30,592 nucleotides of DNA, taken from Fonsecaea monophora. Taxonomy: Eukaryota > Ascomycota > Eurotiomycetes > Chaetothyriales > Herpotrichiellaceae. The DNA lies in the NCBI RefSeq assembly GCF_001642475.1, contig NW_019174122.1, forward strand, positions 1 through 30,592. The letters run 5' to 3'. Positions 20,286 to 30,592 of the stretch are shown here, in pieces. Position 1 is the stretch's first letter; each line of letters opens with the position of its first letter. Position numbers and translations under genes: made by a program. The notes beneath the pieces are model-generated. The model was not told the DNA's origin. It did no database searches and saw only the letters and a list, made by a program, of their open reading frames with translations.

Positions 20286-21918
20286 CTACAGCTTTGCGTT
20301 CTGCAACTCCCCGGCCTTCAGCTCAGCTATCGCCTGTAACGCGCCACTCTCTCCGCTTCGAATAGCCCCTTCCATATATCCTCTCCAGACGGTGCTCAAT
20401 TCCGTGCCCACGAACTGGATATTCCCAAAAGATGCGCACAATGCTTTCCATCCGTCTGCAAGAACACCTGGTGGCATCGCAGGACATGGACAACCCCAGC
20501 CCGAAAACTCCTCATCCATCCACGGTGACTCATAAGCCTCGACAAAAAGAGGACGGATGTCCTCTCCGTCTGCAAACATGGCGCCTATTTGCTTTAGCAC
20601 CGATGCCTTCTTCCCCTCCGCATCTTGGGCCGTCCATTTCCTCCCGAACTTTCCGCCGATGAAGCACGTCATACACGCATCATCGCCCAAACTGGTGTCC
20701 CGGAAGACCGATACGGGACCAACGAATGATTGACCCAGGCCGCACAGGTGTCTCTCTGCCCAGAAGGGCTTGGTGAATCTGATGATATATTTGGTATAGA
20801 ATCCATAGCGAGTGTGATTGGCAGCTGCACTTTTTGCGGCAGGTAAGGATGGTGAGAACCTTATGGTCTTGTACACTGGTGTCGGAATCGAGAGAATGAC
20901 TTTCCGAGCACGATACACTTGTGGCGAGCGTCCTCGTGTTGAGATCAAGACGGTATTGTCCTGCTTTTGATCTATCGCTCCGACGGGGCTGTCCAGCTTG
21001 ATCGACCGAGGCTTCAGTCTTCGTGCCATTCCTTCCGCGAAGGCTGAAGTGCCTTCTCGAATGCGGAGATATTGGCCACCATCCTTGCAGTCGGATCGCA
21101 TGGTCATCAATCCTCCGCCAGCGGCACAATCTACACAATATTTCGTCAGTCTCTGGATGACACGCACGGCCTGGAAACTACATACATTCGAGGAAGTATA
21201 AAGCTGAAACCTCGGCCGGGTCGACGCCCAACATGGCATGAGTCCAGACCTGTGCCGTCGCGAACGCCTTCTCCGTCACCTTTGCTTGCCGCAGGAACGT
21301 CTCAAAAGAAATGGAGTCAAGCTGCTCTCGATGAGGTCCTGCCGAGAAGATTGACGGTGTCTGCGTGGTGGAGATGTGTTCGACCAAATCTCGGATTGAT
21401 ATACATGACTCTGTGTCACTGTCGGACGCATACTGCTCAAAGGCTCAGGGTCAACCATCCTACGCCCAAGCACCGATAACCTCGCCAAAATCGGCGGTAA
21501 TGGGGTCTCAAACCTTTGGTACATCGCTGGAAACTCGATTAGCTCTATAGCAACACGACTGTGCTGGGGACAAGCAGATCTCCGGGGGAAGGGCAGCTCA
21601 CCCGTATGGAAACTTGACGAGCGTCCCGTCAAAATCCTGGACAACGACGTTGCCACTGGTGTTTTGGACATAAGTATGCAGCCCAAGGTCATTCGCAAGT
21701 TTCCACATGCGACTTTGATTGCTGTCGTTGATCCACGCAGCCCCCAGATCGGACTTGACGGCCCCTTCGCTGGAGCGCAGAGTCAGTGTCTTCCCACCCA
21801 CTCGATCCCTCGCCTCGAGGACCAAGTAATTGAGGTTTTCATGATGGACGGTAAGCGCCGCTTGCAGGCCAGAAAGACCCGCTCCAACGATCACCACATC
21901 ATATATTTGGTCAGACAT
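20286..21918 (-). CDS. Flavin-containing amine oxidase, peroxisomal type
   Basis: Preferred model: exons 21918-21602, 21418-21186 and 21130-20286, 464 residues. The N-terminal FAD-binding Rossmann motif is VVIVGAGLSGLQAA (GxGxxG at 12-17), with LEARDRVGGKT at 34-44 and DLGAAWINDSNQS next. The central part has LDSISFETFLR and TAQVWTHAMLG, and the end has SGWGCPCPAMPPGVL followed by VGTELSTVWRGYMEGAIRSG, the C-terminal FAD-binding block. Cysteines in the SGWGCPC motif lie where MAO holds its covalent flavin, but this is inference. The last residues, AKL, form a type 1 peroxisomal targeting signal. The enzyme should oxidatively deaminate amines, releasing aldehyde, ammonia and peroxide. Intron 2 (55 bp) is secure. 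Intron 1 is not: the preferred version is 183 bp, and an alternative uses exons 21558-21434 and 21338-21186 (479 residues). Confidence 0.85.
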
Positions 21919-22941
21919 GCTGTATGTCTGGCTTTCCTCGACTCGACTTCCAGATTGGCGAAGCACCAGCGTTAATTGCTGTGAACCTTACATATATATA
22001 TAAACATTCTCAAGTGGACGCCATCCTCGCCTGTTAGGCCGAGAACAGCAGGCGAGATTGGTGGAGACAGCGCCCTTCTCCGTCTTGACTTTCTTTGGCC
22101 GCCGAAGTTTCTATATCTGCCACCATGATGCACTTCGATATCGTATCGCACGAAGCACACGACTCGGCCTCTCAATCATACAATAGAGTCGAAATCTGTG
22201 GTGGATCATTGCTGGTTATTCAAGTGATGTCTTCGGGATGGCTCTGTGTCTCTCTACACTGAGCCCTGTGGGAGAGCACACAGCGTCCCGAAGTCGTGAT
22301 ATCAGCCCACCCTACCAATGATTCAAATCATGCCGTGCATACTACAGACAATGTCGTCTTTGGCCGAGCCTGCCTTTCTGCAGGAGCATCAGGGTCCCAA
22401 GCTGCCGAGCAGGGATGCAAGACCTTCACGTGTCGTCAACAAATATGTGGTGGGCAGAAAATTGCTTATTCAGGGCTCATTGAAGCCGTGCGACGCTGAA
22501 GAATGGGGTGGATTTCCCGAAAGACAATCTCAATGGGATGAATGGGGAGGTATTGGTGAGGCGACCCTACTTGCACTTTGAATGGAGGCGTCTAAGGTCT
22601 GCCATTCATCCCTGGCATTCACTGCTCGAGACACTATTGAATGGTTCTGCCGGTCCCTATTGTGAAGAGTGAAATGTGCGCGTGCAATTGATCAAGGCAG
22701 CATTCACAGTGAATGCAGACCTTACCAAAGTTTTCACCTTCTCGCGTTTGTTGTCTTCATCTCTTTCCCTCTCGACAGTATTGAATCTCGAGACGACCTA
22801 CCTTCCTTCTCTCATCTCATCTCTTCAGCTTCAGATTCAGATACTCTCAGCGCCATTCGAAAGCTTGATGCTCTTTCAGCCACTGATTCTCTGTTCGATA
22901 TCCTCCTCCTGATTAGACTTTGAAATCTCACAACAGCAAAC
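21919..22941. promoter_or_regulatory. Divergent promoter region, amine oxidase and orphan gene
   Basis: About 1 kb between two start codons that point away from each other. The side near 22941 is CT-rich (about 22735-22860), as expected of a leader. A 78-codon frame within 22318-22581 was looked at but has no recognisable feature. Confidence 0.45.
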
Positions 22942-24778
22942 ATGAAGATTGCAAGAACCATCATCCAGCCCATCCGGTCTTTGACTGCTGTTCCCTTCAC
23001 AGGAATTCAACCCAGTCTGCGCAGGCAGATCAAGGAACTCAACCGTAGTCGCTGTCACTTTACACGCGTCAAGCCGATCGAACCATTCTCCAACACCCAG
23101 CCCATCCCGCCATCTCGAACATTGCGAAAGCGCAGACACTTGACGCCTGAACGCTTCGAGAAACAATATGAGAGGCTCGACCATCTCGTGCCCCTAGACA
23201 ACGACCACTCCAGGTTCCTGAGTGACCTGGCCGAGCCAGGTCTCTTCCTGGAGAAGGACTTCGATGCCGTCCAGGAGGACGAAGAAGCACAACGCCGACC
23301 CACCGAGGTCGTGTGTCTGGAGATGGAGGACACTGACGTTGTGATGACGGACTATGAAGAGATGGAGGACGTAGAGATGAGAGATGCGTTGCATCCGCCG
23401 CGTTTGGTCTACTGGTGGGCATCCTTCCCATACATGTCGTTCTTTGATGTTAACAGTGTCCAGGCAAGGCGAATATCCGCCACCAGAGTTCTTCTTTCCT
23501 TTTCCCCCTCCCTACGCTGGAATCGACATCCTCCAGCAAGAGATCAAGACAGAAGAAGTCTGTTCGACTGTCGCGTGCGACCAGGTGGCTCAGGGGTCAC
23601 CTGTGGAGCCATCGCACGTCGAACCAGAGCCATTGACCAAGGATCCGGTGGTTGAGTATTTCGAGAACCTGGAATACAATATTGCAAACGGAATTTTGCC
23701 ACCAAACATCGCCGCAGAGGCAACGAGCCCTGCAAATCCTCCAGCGGAAAAGCTGGGAGACGAGAAGGTCGGTGTCGAGCAGGTCTCGCCCGAGAAGGAC
23801 TCAATCCCAGAGGGAAAAGAGCAAGAGTCAGAGCCAGAGGCTGCCAAAGTTGGGGCTCCGGTCGAGTCACGGGTCAGGAGAAAGACTGTGTCGTTTGAGC
23901 ATGTCCCAAGACAGTACCATGGCCTGGTGGAGGAGGCAATTGAACTCTCGGTTGACCAGATGAAACCACCGCCAGAGTGGTGGAAGTCAACTACGCTCAA
24001 AGGAAACGACGGAGACAAAGGGCACGGCAAATGCGTAATTCGCAGCTTCGAGCAGTATGCAGCTTGGCCGCCTCACCTCCAGGTACAGCCACAATTCCAC
24101 TGTCCCGATCCACAAAACCCAAAAGGAGAGTTCAACACACCAGCAAGCTGCCGGTTAGGCCTGAAACGCAATAGAGAGGAACGAAAGCGTTTCTCTGAGA
24201 TCCGAAAGAACCACCCCGAAGTTTGGAAGGCAATCATCGGCACGATGCTTCAAGAGGGTGTAAGCATTGACAGCATGCTCCTGTGCCACGAAGCGCAAGA
24301 TGAGAAAAGCAACACCATTGACCTTCGACCACAAGTGCTCGACAACCAAAAATGGTGCGTGGATGAATGGCGATTCGACAATCTGAGCTGGCACTCAATG
24401 CAAGACGCGCAAGACGCTGCACTGCCCCTTGACTGCTCTCAAGAGTTCCACAAAGCGCCCACAGGTGATGAACGAGTGTTTCAGGAGACCATTGCATATC
24501 TGAAAGTCCATCCTGAGATCTGCTACGTCTTCCGCATTCTCGTCTCGGAGTGGCTCAAGGTGGAGGCGAACCAAGTGGCCTTTCGCGGGATTGCGCGCAA
24601 GGCGGGCTGGTGTCCAGCGGCCAAACACCAACTCCAGCGCGAGTTCATCGAGTGGGTCTTTGTCAATGCCGGCGGAACAGCAAAGGAGATCTTTTCGCTG
24701 GTCGAAAAGCATTTCTCTAACCGGTATCCGCGGTTCTTTGCTGCCGCCATCAAAGATAAGGAGACCGCCTCCATCTAA
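22942..24778 (+). CDS. Unrecognised 595-residue protein with acidic and Pro-rich regions
   Basis: Two exons, 22942-23414 and 23464-24778, joined across a 49-bp intron (GTGGGC donor, CAG acceptor); the phase-2 join gives LVYWQGEYPPPEF. I do not recognise the family. Residues 1-31 are basic and free of acidic residues, which could be a mitochondrial presequence or simply a basic tail. Residues 60-110 contain RKRRHLTPERFEKQYERLDH and look helical. Residues 112-150 are strongly acidic. After the intron comes a Phe/Pro-rich segment (PPPEFFFPFPPPYAGID), then a charged disordered stretch. The C-terminal half, from about EFNTPASCRLGLKRN, has more ordered composition with many Trp and Cys (for example KWCVDEWRFDNLSWHS and ARKAGWCPAAKHQLQREFIE), so it is probably the folded domain. 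The in-frame splice and long open frame make it a real gene. Confidence 0.75.
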
Positions 24779-26498
24779 AGGACAAGGAGGGTTCGCCCTG
24801 CATTGACAGGAGATTACGAGGTCGTTAAGTCGTGGGAAGTTCGGTGTGGTGAGTGGGAGCGAAGATTGGGAAGACAAACTGCAGGACGGCAGGGTGGTGG
24901 AACATGACACGATGGAGATCGGGGCGAAGACTGCCATTGACGATTGATTGCTATACCCGGGACAAGGAAAGGAATTCGTCTCGACACAAGCGAGAGGCAC
25001 CAGAAGAGTTGAAAGGCGTCGAGAGCATACGCATCCCGAAGAATAGGTCACGTCGATCAGGAGCGTGTTTCTGACAGTGTGATGAGGCAAAGGTACGACA
25101 TGTTTGAGACGGAGCTTGACTGGCACAAGCAATAGACACTCGACTAGGCTCAAACATAATGGAGATATTTTCACTCTAGCAAACTGTTTGTCTGTCGGGA
25201 GCAACTGGCAAGGCTGTGTGTGGTGAGCAGGTCATAAAAGGGGCTGCGCCTCGAGGCTGCGGGCGGCGGCGGTGGCTTGGGTTTATCGAGGTCGAAGAAA
25301 CCACTGAGTACCAGGCATCATGCACGCAGCAAGGCATTTCAACTGGGCCTTCAGGCCGTCCGTCATCACAGGGAAGAAGTATGCATGGAGTAGGAGTAAT
25401 AGAGATGCAGTCTTTACCTTTGGAATGCAGCTAACTATCTCCAAGGACTGTTGAACTGACTCGCTCGGTCTCGCTCTGCCTGCTCCCGCCTGCGCCCATC
25501 TCCATCCACCTTTGCTTTTTACTTTCACCTCCACCTCGGTACCAAAGATTGACTGACCCGGGCGAATGGTCTATTGTCCAGCCCAAAGACATCAAAATCT
25601 CTCGTTCTTACGACAAGATACACGACTCATATTCCCTGTCCTTTCGGCCCTTAACAATCTGCCAAGTCGTCAAGAAGATGCAGCCAGAGTCCACAAACAC
25701 ACACACACAAGGGCCAGCGAGCCTACGGGGCAGGTCGATGCATTGGCGCCATGCAAGCCACTCTAACTAGACAAGCCATCCAAGCTCCCTGTTCGAGTTA
25801 CACTTATGCAGGTTTTCCAAAACGTCGTGGTGGCACCTAGCCTCGGTCCCTCCGCCTGAAGAATGGCCGGCTCCTTCCTTGCCCGATTTGCCCATTGCAG
25901 ACGAGCAAAGGAGAAATACAATCCATCACCCTGCTGAGCGGTACCGATCGAACACTCCATTTGCCTGTAGCTCCAGCTCCAACCATGTTCCTCCCAGCGC
26001 TGCCGGGCGCATCCCTCCAGGCAATGCCTTAGATCTTGTTTCCCGTTCTCGAGCGGTCCCGCAGAGCTGTCGGCCAACACACATGGGCTAAAACTTGTTA
26101 CGCGAGGAGTCCTCAACTCCCAAGGGGATCCAGATGTTGCAAACTCAAAACATCTCATCATCGTAATGGCCCATGCGGGGTTAGATGAAAGGTCACCAAT
26201 GCGGGCAGTCTATCAGTTTGCTGTTTGCTAAGGTGATCGGAAACGTCTTTCCTCCATTTTCCTTCTGACCGTGATGGTCACCTTCTTACAAAAGAATAGC
26301 GGCAGCTGAGCTCTAGTTCGAGCGGCCCAGGGGTCTCTCGTTCTTCGCCTATTCGGCACATCTTCTCCTCCCAGGGATCCGGCATAAAGATCGATCCTTC
26401 GTCCACCTCCCTCGGTGCTTCGACTGATCTTTGTGCAACACTCCAATTTTGACATGTGGTTATAGGATCCTGACTTGCTTCTGGGACCTATTCTCGAA
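24779..26498. other. Intergenic region upstream of the alpha/beta hydrolase gene
   Basis: About 1.7 kb. It should hold the 3' UTR of the orphan gene and the promoter of the hydrolase gene. Short open frames on both strands show no domain. A GGC-rich patch at about 25259-25275 and a short CA repeat (25698-25709) are the only simple sequences seen. Confidence 0.45.
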
Positions 26499-27540
26499 AT
26501 GGGCAGAGAAAACGTCGAGTTCAAGACCTCGGATCGGGTCACATTGAGAGGATGGTTCTACACCAGCGACTCGGCTGCCGGGAAAGCACCATGCCTCGTC
26601 ATGTCCCACGGCTTCACGGCCCTCAAGGAAATGGACCTGGACGCTTTCGCTGAATACTTTGTGTCCAAACTGCCCATCACCTGCCTCGTCTACGACAATC
26701 GCGGCTTTGGTGACAGCGATACGGCCGAAGGGGAGCCGAGGAGTGAGATCATCCCCATGACTCAATGTAGCGACATCTCCGACGCCATCACCTATGCTTC
26801 GACAAGGCCTGAAGTTGACCCGGACAAGATTGGAATCTGGGGTTCGTCATACAGTGGCGGCCACGTGCTATACGTCGGGGCTGTGGATCGAAGAGTCAAA
26901 GCCGTGCTCAGCCAGGTCCCTTGCGTCAGTGGATGGGACAACTTCAATCGTCTTGTGCGTCCAGATTTTGCGGTCGGATTCAATGCGACCTTTGCTGCAG
27001 GTCTGTTATTTTGGGACCTTGACACATGTCGATCAGCCGATACATTCTGACACCCTCGCAGACAGAATTGCACGAGCCGAAGGAAAGGAGCCTGGGATGG
27101 TTCCTGTAGTGGATGCTGATCCTCTGAAGCCATCTGCACTGCCAACACCAGACAGCTACGAATTCTTTACCGCCTGGGAGAAGAAGTCCCAGTGGAAGAA
27201 TACCTGCACTGTCAAGACGTGAGTCTAGAATCCGCCACCTGCTCTTCTTGCCGCCTTTAAGTTACTCACTCTCCCCCTTAGAGTCGAGCTCTTCCGCGCT
27301 TATGAGCCGCAGCAACTCATTGACAAGATCTCGCCGACGCCGCTCCTAATGACGGTTGCAAGAGGGGACGTGCTTACACCAGCAGACCTTGCACTCGGGG
27401 CATTTGCCCGCGCAAAAGAGCCCAAACAACTGCAATTGTTACCTTGTGGACACTTTGAAGCGTATTCCGGACCATATTTCGAAAGGAATGCTGGAACTCA
27501 GACTGAATTCTTGAAGAAGTGGCTGGTCGAGGGTGGTTGA
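26499..27540 (+). CDS. Alpha/beta hydrolase
   Basis: Three exons: 26499-27000, 27062-27218 and 27282-27540; 305 residues with in-frame joins and introns of 61 and 63 bp. The fold is shown by SHGFTALKEMDLDAFAEYF (residues 36-54, oxyanion region), VYDNRGFGDS (64-73), and the nucleophile elbow GIWGSSYSGG with the likely catalytic Ser117. D249 (ARGDVLTP) and H277 (CGHFEAY) complete a Ser-Asp-His triad at the expected spacing. The DNRGFGDS and GSSYSGGH style resembles fungal hydrolases of the DltD/thiohydrolase and fumagillin polyketide-transferase type, but the substrate cannot be read from the sequence. There is no signal peptide and no clear C-terminal sorting signal, so it is probably cytosolic. 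The start at 26499 is the first ATG; the frame upstream lacks another. Confidence 0.9.
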
Positions 27541-28381
27541 TTCGGCTCGGGAACGTTGGACATATGGAACATTGTGTTCTGTGATGCTGCCCGGTTTTTT
27601 GGACTCTCCTTTGCCGGTTCGATTGGATAGATTATAGGACTTGGATGATGAGAGACGGTCGCACCAAACTGGACCTGTTCGAGTCGTACTAATTTCCATG
27701 TCTGACGATAACCATATCCGCTATATTGGGGTTGAAATGTGAGCTGTAATGCTGTAAAATGTCATGTCAGACGGACCATTTTCGTAGCAATAATCCTGGA
27801 ACCTCAGCTCGCATCACCTCATCACATCTCACCACCCAGAGTTTCATTCCCAGCTGTGAACATTGTCCAGTCGCTCGTTGCTTTTCACTTACGCGATCTA
27901 CCTGGATTCGCCGTGTGATCACCACTGTCTGAGCTCCGTCTGCAAAGCGTACGATTATTCAGTGCTTGAAACCAGCTTGAAAACCCCTGTCACGAGAGAG
28001 AAATTTCCTTGCTCTACCTATTCGTCTTCCAGGCCAGTCAGAGTGGCGTACGCGAACTCGACTGTCCAAACAATAATCAGGGACGTCGAGGCTTCCATGG
28101 ATGGCGCGTCGAAGCCGACCATAAGGGCTCATCTGTTCTTGTCGACAAGACGACGGAGTTTCTGACCGAGGGCCAATTTATAATTCGTCACCTGAGAACA
28201 AACACGGAAGACACATACAATACATGAAGGACGAAGGATCCCATTTGCGTCAGTGAGCCGAATACACATCTCAAACCCTCACACTTCGGGCCTGAGAGCC
28301 AAATCGACCATTTGAGCGAGGACACCTCTCCCAGACATCTTGAAGAAGAGAGGGTGGATCAGCATAAAAAAGAGCCCACGC
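27541..28381. promoter_or_regulatory. Intergenic region between hydrolase and GST-like genes
   Basis: Both neighbours run on the plus strand, so this holds the hydrolase 3' UTR followed by the GST-like gene promoter. A 100-codon frame at 27863-28165 has no recognisable feature. No repeat or RNA gene is seen. Confidence 0.45.
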
Positions 28382-29533
28382 ATGTTCCGACCTGTTTCTC
28401 TCCTCCCCAAGAGGTTGGATGCCAGGCTGGTCGGCACACGCTCAAAGGCTCGATCCCTCTGGACGGGTGAGGATGCAACAACAGCCTCCCAGAAGCGTCT
28501 TCTCCTGTTCGACATCGCGAGCAATCAATCGCCCTTCTCCATCCACCGGGTTCATTCGTCCAACTCGTTCCTACGCGCCCAAAACTCATTCTCCCCAAAC
28601 ACGATCCGCTCACGGCTGGCCCTGCACTACAAGGGCCTCCCGTACACAGAATCCTGGATCTCGTTTCCGGACATCGAGCCGCTGTGGCAGGAATTAAAGA
28701 TCCCGCCACGGAAGGATGTCTCGGGAAATCAACGGCGGACCTCGCCGACTTGTACATTACCCATCCTCCTCATCGACGCCGACGGCTTTGGTCCAGACGC
28801 CTTGAAAGGGCTACATGATGCAAAAGTCCCCGGAGTCCACGAAACGGTGCAGACGAGGTACGGCATATTCACGCCGGTGGTCTCGTCGCTGAGCATCGCC
28901 ATGGCGCTCGAAGTGCTCTTCCGCGACCCTGAGAGACATCCTCCATTGTTCCCTGATCAACAGTCCTTGGAACAGACGCGAGAAGTCCAGGGCATCATCA
29001 CTCGCATCCTCCCCGCGACACGCCGGCTGATTATCCCTTCGGTGCCGGACATTCTCGACGACAGAGGGAGAGAGTACTTTATCCGAACACGCAGCGAATG
29101 GTTTGAGGTGTCGTCGCTGGACGAGCTCCGGCCCAAGACCCAAGAAGAGATGGATCGGCTGTGGGCCAACATTGAAGCAGAACTCGACCCCATCTTGCGC
29201 GCACTGCAGGACTGCCCCCAGGTGAAAGGTCCCGAGCTGCACGACGCCCTGGACTGGAATTCCGACGCGAGCGCTGCCCACGGTCCCAGCGACCGTGTGC
29301 GCTACCTCTCCGGCACGTCTTCTCCGACCTACGCCGACTTCATCCTCATGGCCTTTCTGGCCTGGATCGCCCGCGTCGACATGGACGCCTGGGCGCGCCT
29401 GACCCTAAACTTCGGCAACGGCGTGCTCGAGGATCTTTGGATGGGCTGTCTCCCGTACCTCCGCAGTGGCGGCTACGTGGGCACGCTGGAGTGGTTCCGG
29501 CCCGTGGAGCCACAACAAGTCGGCCATCGTTGA
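28382..29533 (+). CDS. Glutathione S-transferase-like protein with basic N-terminal extension
   Basis: A single exon of 383 residues from the first ATG. Residues 1-28 (MFRPVSLLPKRLDARLVGTR, then SKARSLWT) are Arg-rich with a single acidic residue, which suggests a mitochondrial presequence. A thioredoxin-like GST N-domain follows: LLFDIAS (41-47), SPNTIRSRLALHYKGLPYTE (71-90) and TLPILLIDADG, with the fold's cis-proline at 127. SSLSIAMALE (168-177) stands where GSTs hold their glutathione-binding Ser. The C-terminal helical domain includes the PSVPDILDDRGREYFIRTR block and SPTYADFILMAFLAWIARVD, typical of fungal UstS-like GSTs. Compared with the family, about 20 residues are inserted near 49-69 and others before the Ser motif; no GT-AG intron explains the first. 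The activity is inferred from the fold only. Confidence 0.82.
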   Translation: MFRPVSLLPKRLDARLVGTRSKARSLWTGEDATTASQKRLLLFDIASNQSPFSIHRVHSSNSFLRAQNSFSPNTIRSRLALHYKGLPYTESWISFPDIEPLWQELKIPPRKDVSGNQRRTSPTCTLPILLIDADGFGPDALKGLHDAKVPGVHETVQTRYGIFTPVVSSLSIAMALEVLFRDPERHPPLFPDQQSLEQTREVQGIITRILPATRRLIIPSVPDILDDRGREYFIRTRSEWFEVSSLDELRPKTQEEMDRLWANIEAELDPILRALQDCPQVKGPELHDALDWNSDASAAHGPSDRVRYLSGTSSPTYADFILMAFLAWIARVDMDAWARLTLNFGNGVLEDLWMGCLPYLRSGGYVGTLEWFRPVEPQQVGHR

Positions 29534-30339
29534 GGTTTCGGGCCTGGATCGGACGAGTTCTCGTGGTGATACTGCCTGTCCCCTTTGATAGAGACCTGGT
29601 TTCTGGAAACAACCAGGAACACGAACAGGGGGTGCCGGGAAAAGGAACGGAATCATTCAAGGCCACCCGTTATCATAATTCAGTCCCTCTAGAGAAGAGA
29701 AGAGGAAGATGTATTTTCTACCAAGATATACAAGTACTGTCTGTAACATACCTTCAGAGGACGGGTGTGATTCACCAACCAGCGACAACAATAGTGCATT
29801 CATCTTTTGTATCATTGCCATTTTCATTTTCATTTTACCTTCACATCCACCCCTACCGCTCTTCGCCGTATCACGACCAATGCGCTCGCTCGCTCCCTCT
29901 TCTGTATCTCTCTTCTTTCTTTCTTTCTTCCTTCCTCTTTTCCTTCCTTTCTTCTTTTACCTCCCTCCACCAGTCTGAGCCGGTTGTATCAGACGACTCT
30001 GCCTTCTGCTCGCCTGCCGCCGTCCTCCTGCGTAGCCATTGCGAGGCTATCTCCCTCCGTGTCCATCACCATCGCCAACACCATGACCAACACCATGACC
30101 AACCTCAAGTTCATGTTCGATATCAAAAAAGGGACCTTATCACCCCACGAGCGCACCACGGACGTTAGACACGGTTCCTCTCGACCTGTGCGATCCATGA
30201 TGATGTTGAAAAGCCGCTGGACCGACCGCTGTGCACATCTACCTCCCGATCCAGGGATCCACGTCGTCCTCTTCTGGTGTGGGTCATGATGTACACAGCG
30301 TCGTCTTCGACATCGACATCGACATCGACATCTCATGCA

Positions 30340-30385
<46 letters not shown>

Positions 30386-30592
30386 ACCGCTAACGCTGCC
30401 GCTACGCAAGGGGTTGTCCGTGCTTCGGTTCGGCCCTCATCACCTATCACCGCACGACATGGAATGGAACGGAACGGGCACCATCTTCATCAACGACACC
30501 AGGAGGACAAGACAAGGGACGACGCACAGAACAAGAAAAGTCATTGTGTCAACATAACATCATTAGCATTGGGGTCTGTATCTGCCCCCCCC
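29534..30592. promoter_or_regulatory. Pyrimidine-rich leader and possible 5' end of a further gene
   Basis: After the GST-like 3' flank comes a strong C/T tract (about 29898-29968) of the type found before fungal transcription starts. Downstream, ATGs at 30082 and 30094 in a CACCATGAC context open a frame (MTNTMTNLKFMFDIKKGTLS) that closes at 30289. This could be the first exon of a plus-strand gene running past the window edge, but no donor site or domain confirms it. Confidence 0.35.
30309..30383 (+). repeat. Two hexanucleotide microsatellites
   Basis: GACATC is repeated four times at 30309-30332, and TTGCTG seven times at 30342-30383, only nine bases later. Both have a six-base period, so length changes would keep the reading frame if the region were translated. 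The second array would read Leu-Leu on the plus strand or Gln-Gln on the minus strand in one frame. No coding role is established. Confidence 0.9.

Noticed and set aside
22318..22581. Small plus-strand open frame in the divergent promoter
   Set aside because: Could encode about 76-87 residues but has no family resemblance and no supporting context; left as intergenic.
24395..25204. 269-codon minus-strand open frame
   Set aside because: About half overlaps antisense to the orphan gene's second exon, and it has no recognisable protein features.

Overview
The window is nuclear DNA of a filamentous ascomycete (Pezizomycotina). Genes carry short GT-AG introns of about 50-70 bp, long pyrimidine-rich leaders are present, and the protein set (AreA-type GATA factor, Sfh5, Ipi1, Hsp9/Hsp12-like protein, fungal GST and amine oxidase) is typical of that group. 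I cannot place it below subphylum with confidence.

Layout. 1-1973: a pyrimidine-rich leader and a plus-strand gene for a secreted PNPOx/CREG-like protein. 2367-9225: three minus-strand genes, namely an Hsp12-like protein with an internal repeat, the Sec14-type protein Sfh5, and the nitrogen regulator AreA (two exons, complete GATA finger and conserved C-terminus). 9226-17208: about 8 kb upstream of areA with no credible gene; it holds a recurring near-palindromic motif and, at its far end, a dense cluster of GATAA sites. 17209-19424: a divergent pair, a roadblock/LC7 protein (minus) and the ribosome-biogenesis factor Ipi1 (plus). 20286-21918: a minus-strand peroxisomal-type flavin amine oxidase. 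22942-24778: a two-exon gene for a 595-residue protein I do not recognise. 26499-27540: a three-exon alpha/beta hydrolase. 28382-29533: a GST-like protein with a basic N-terminus. 29534-30592: a long pyrimidine tract, a possible 5' end of another gene, and two hexanucleotide repeats.

How the genes relate. This looks like an ordinary housekeeping and regulatory stretch, not a biosynthetic cluster. The amine oxidase, hydrolase and GST could each serve nitrogen or xenobiotic metabolism, but nothing shows they are co-regulated. I found no transposon, CRISPR array, tRNA or rRNA. The strongest unexplained signals are non-coding: the gene-free region upstream of areA and its GATA cluster.

Gene models were spliced by hand from splice consensus and family similarity recalled from memory. 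All exon joins given keep frame; the least certain are the first intron of the amine oxidase and the first exon of the roadblock gene.
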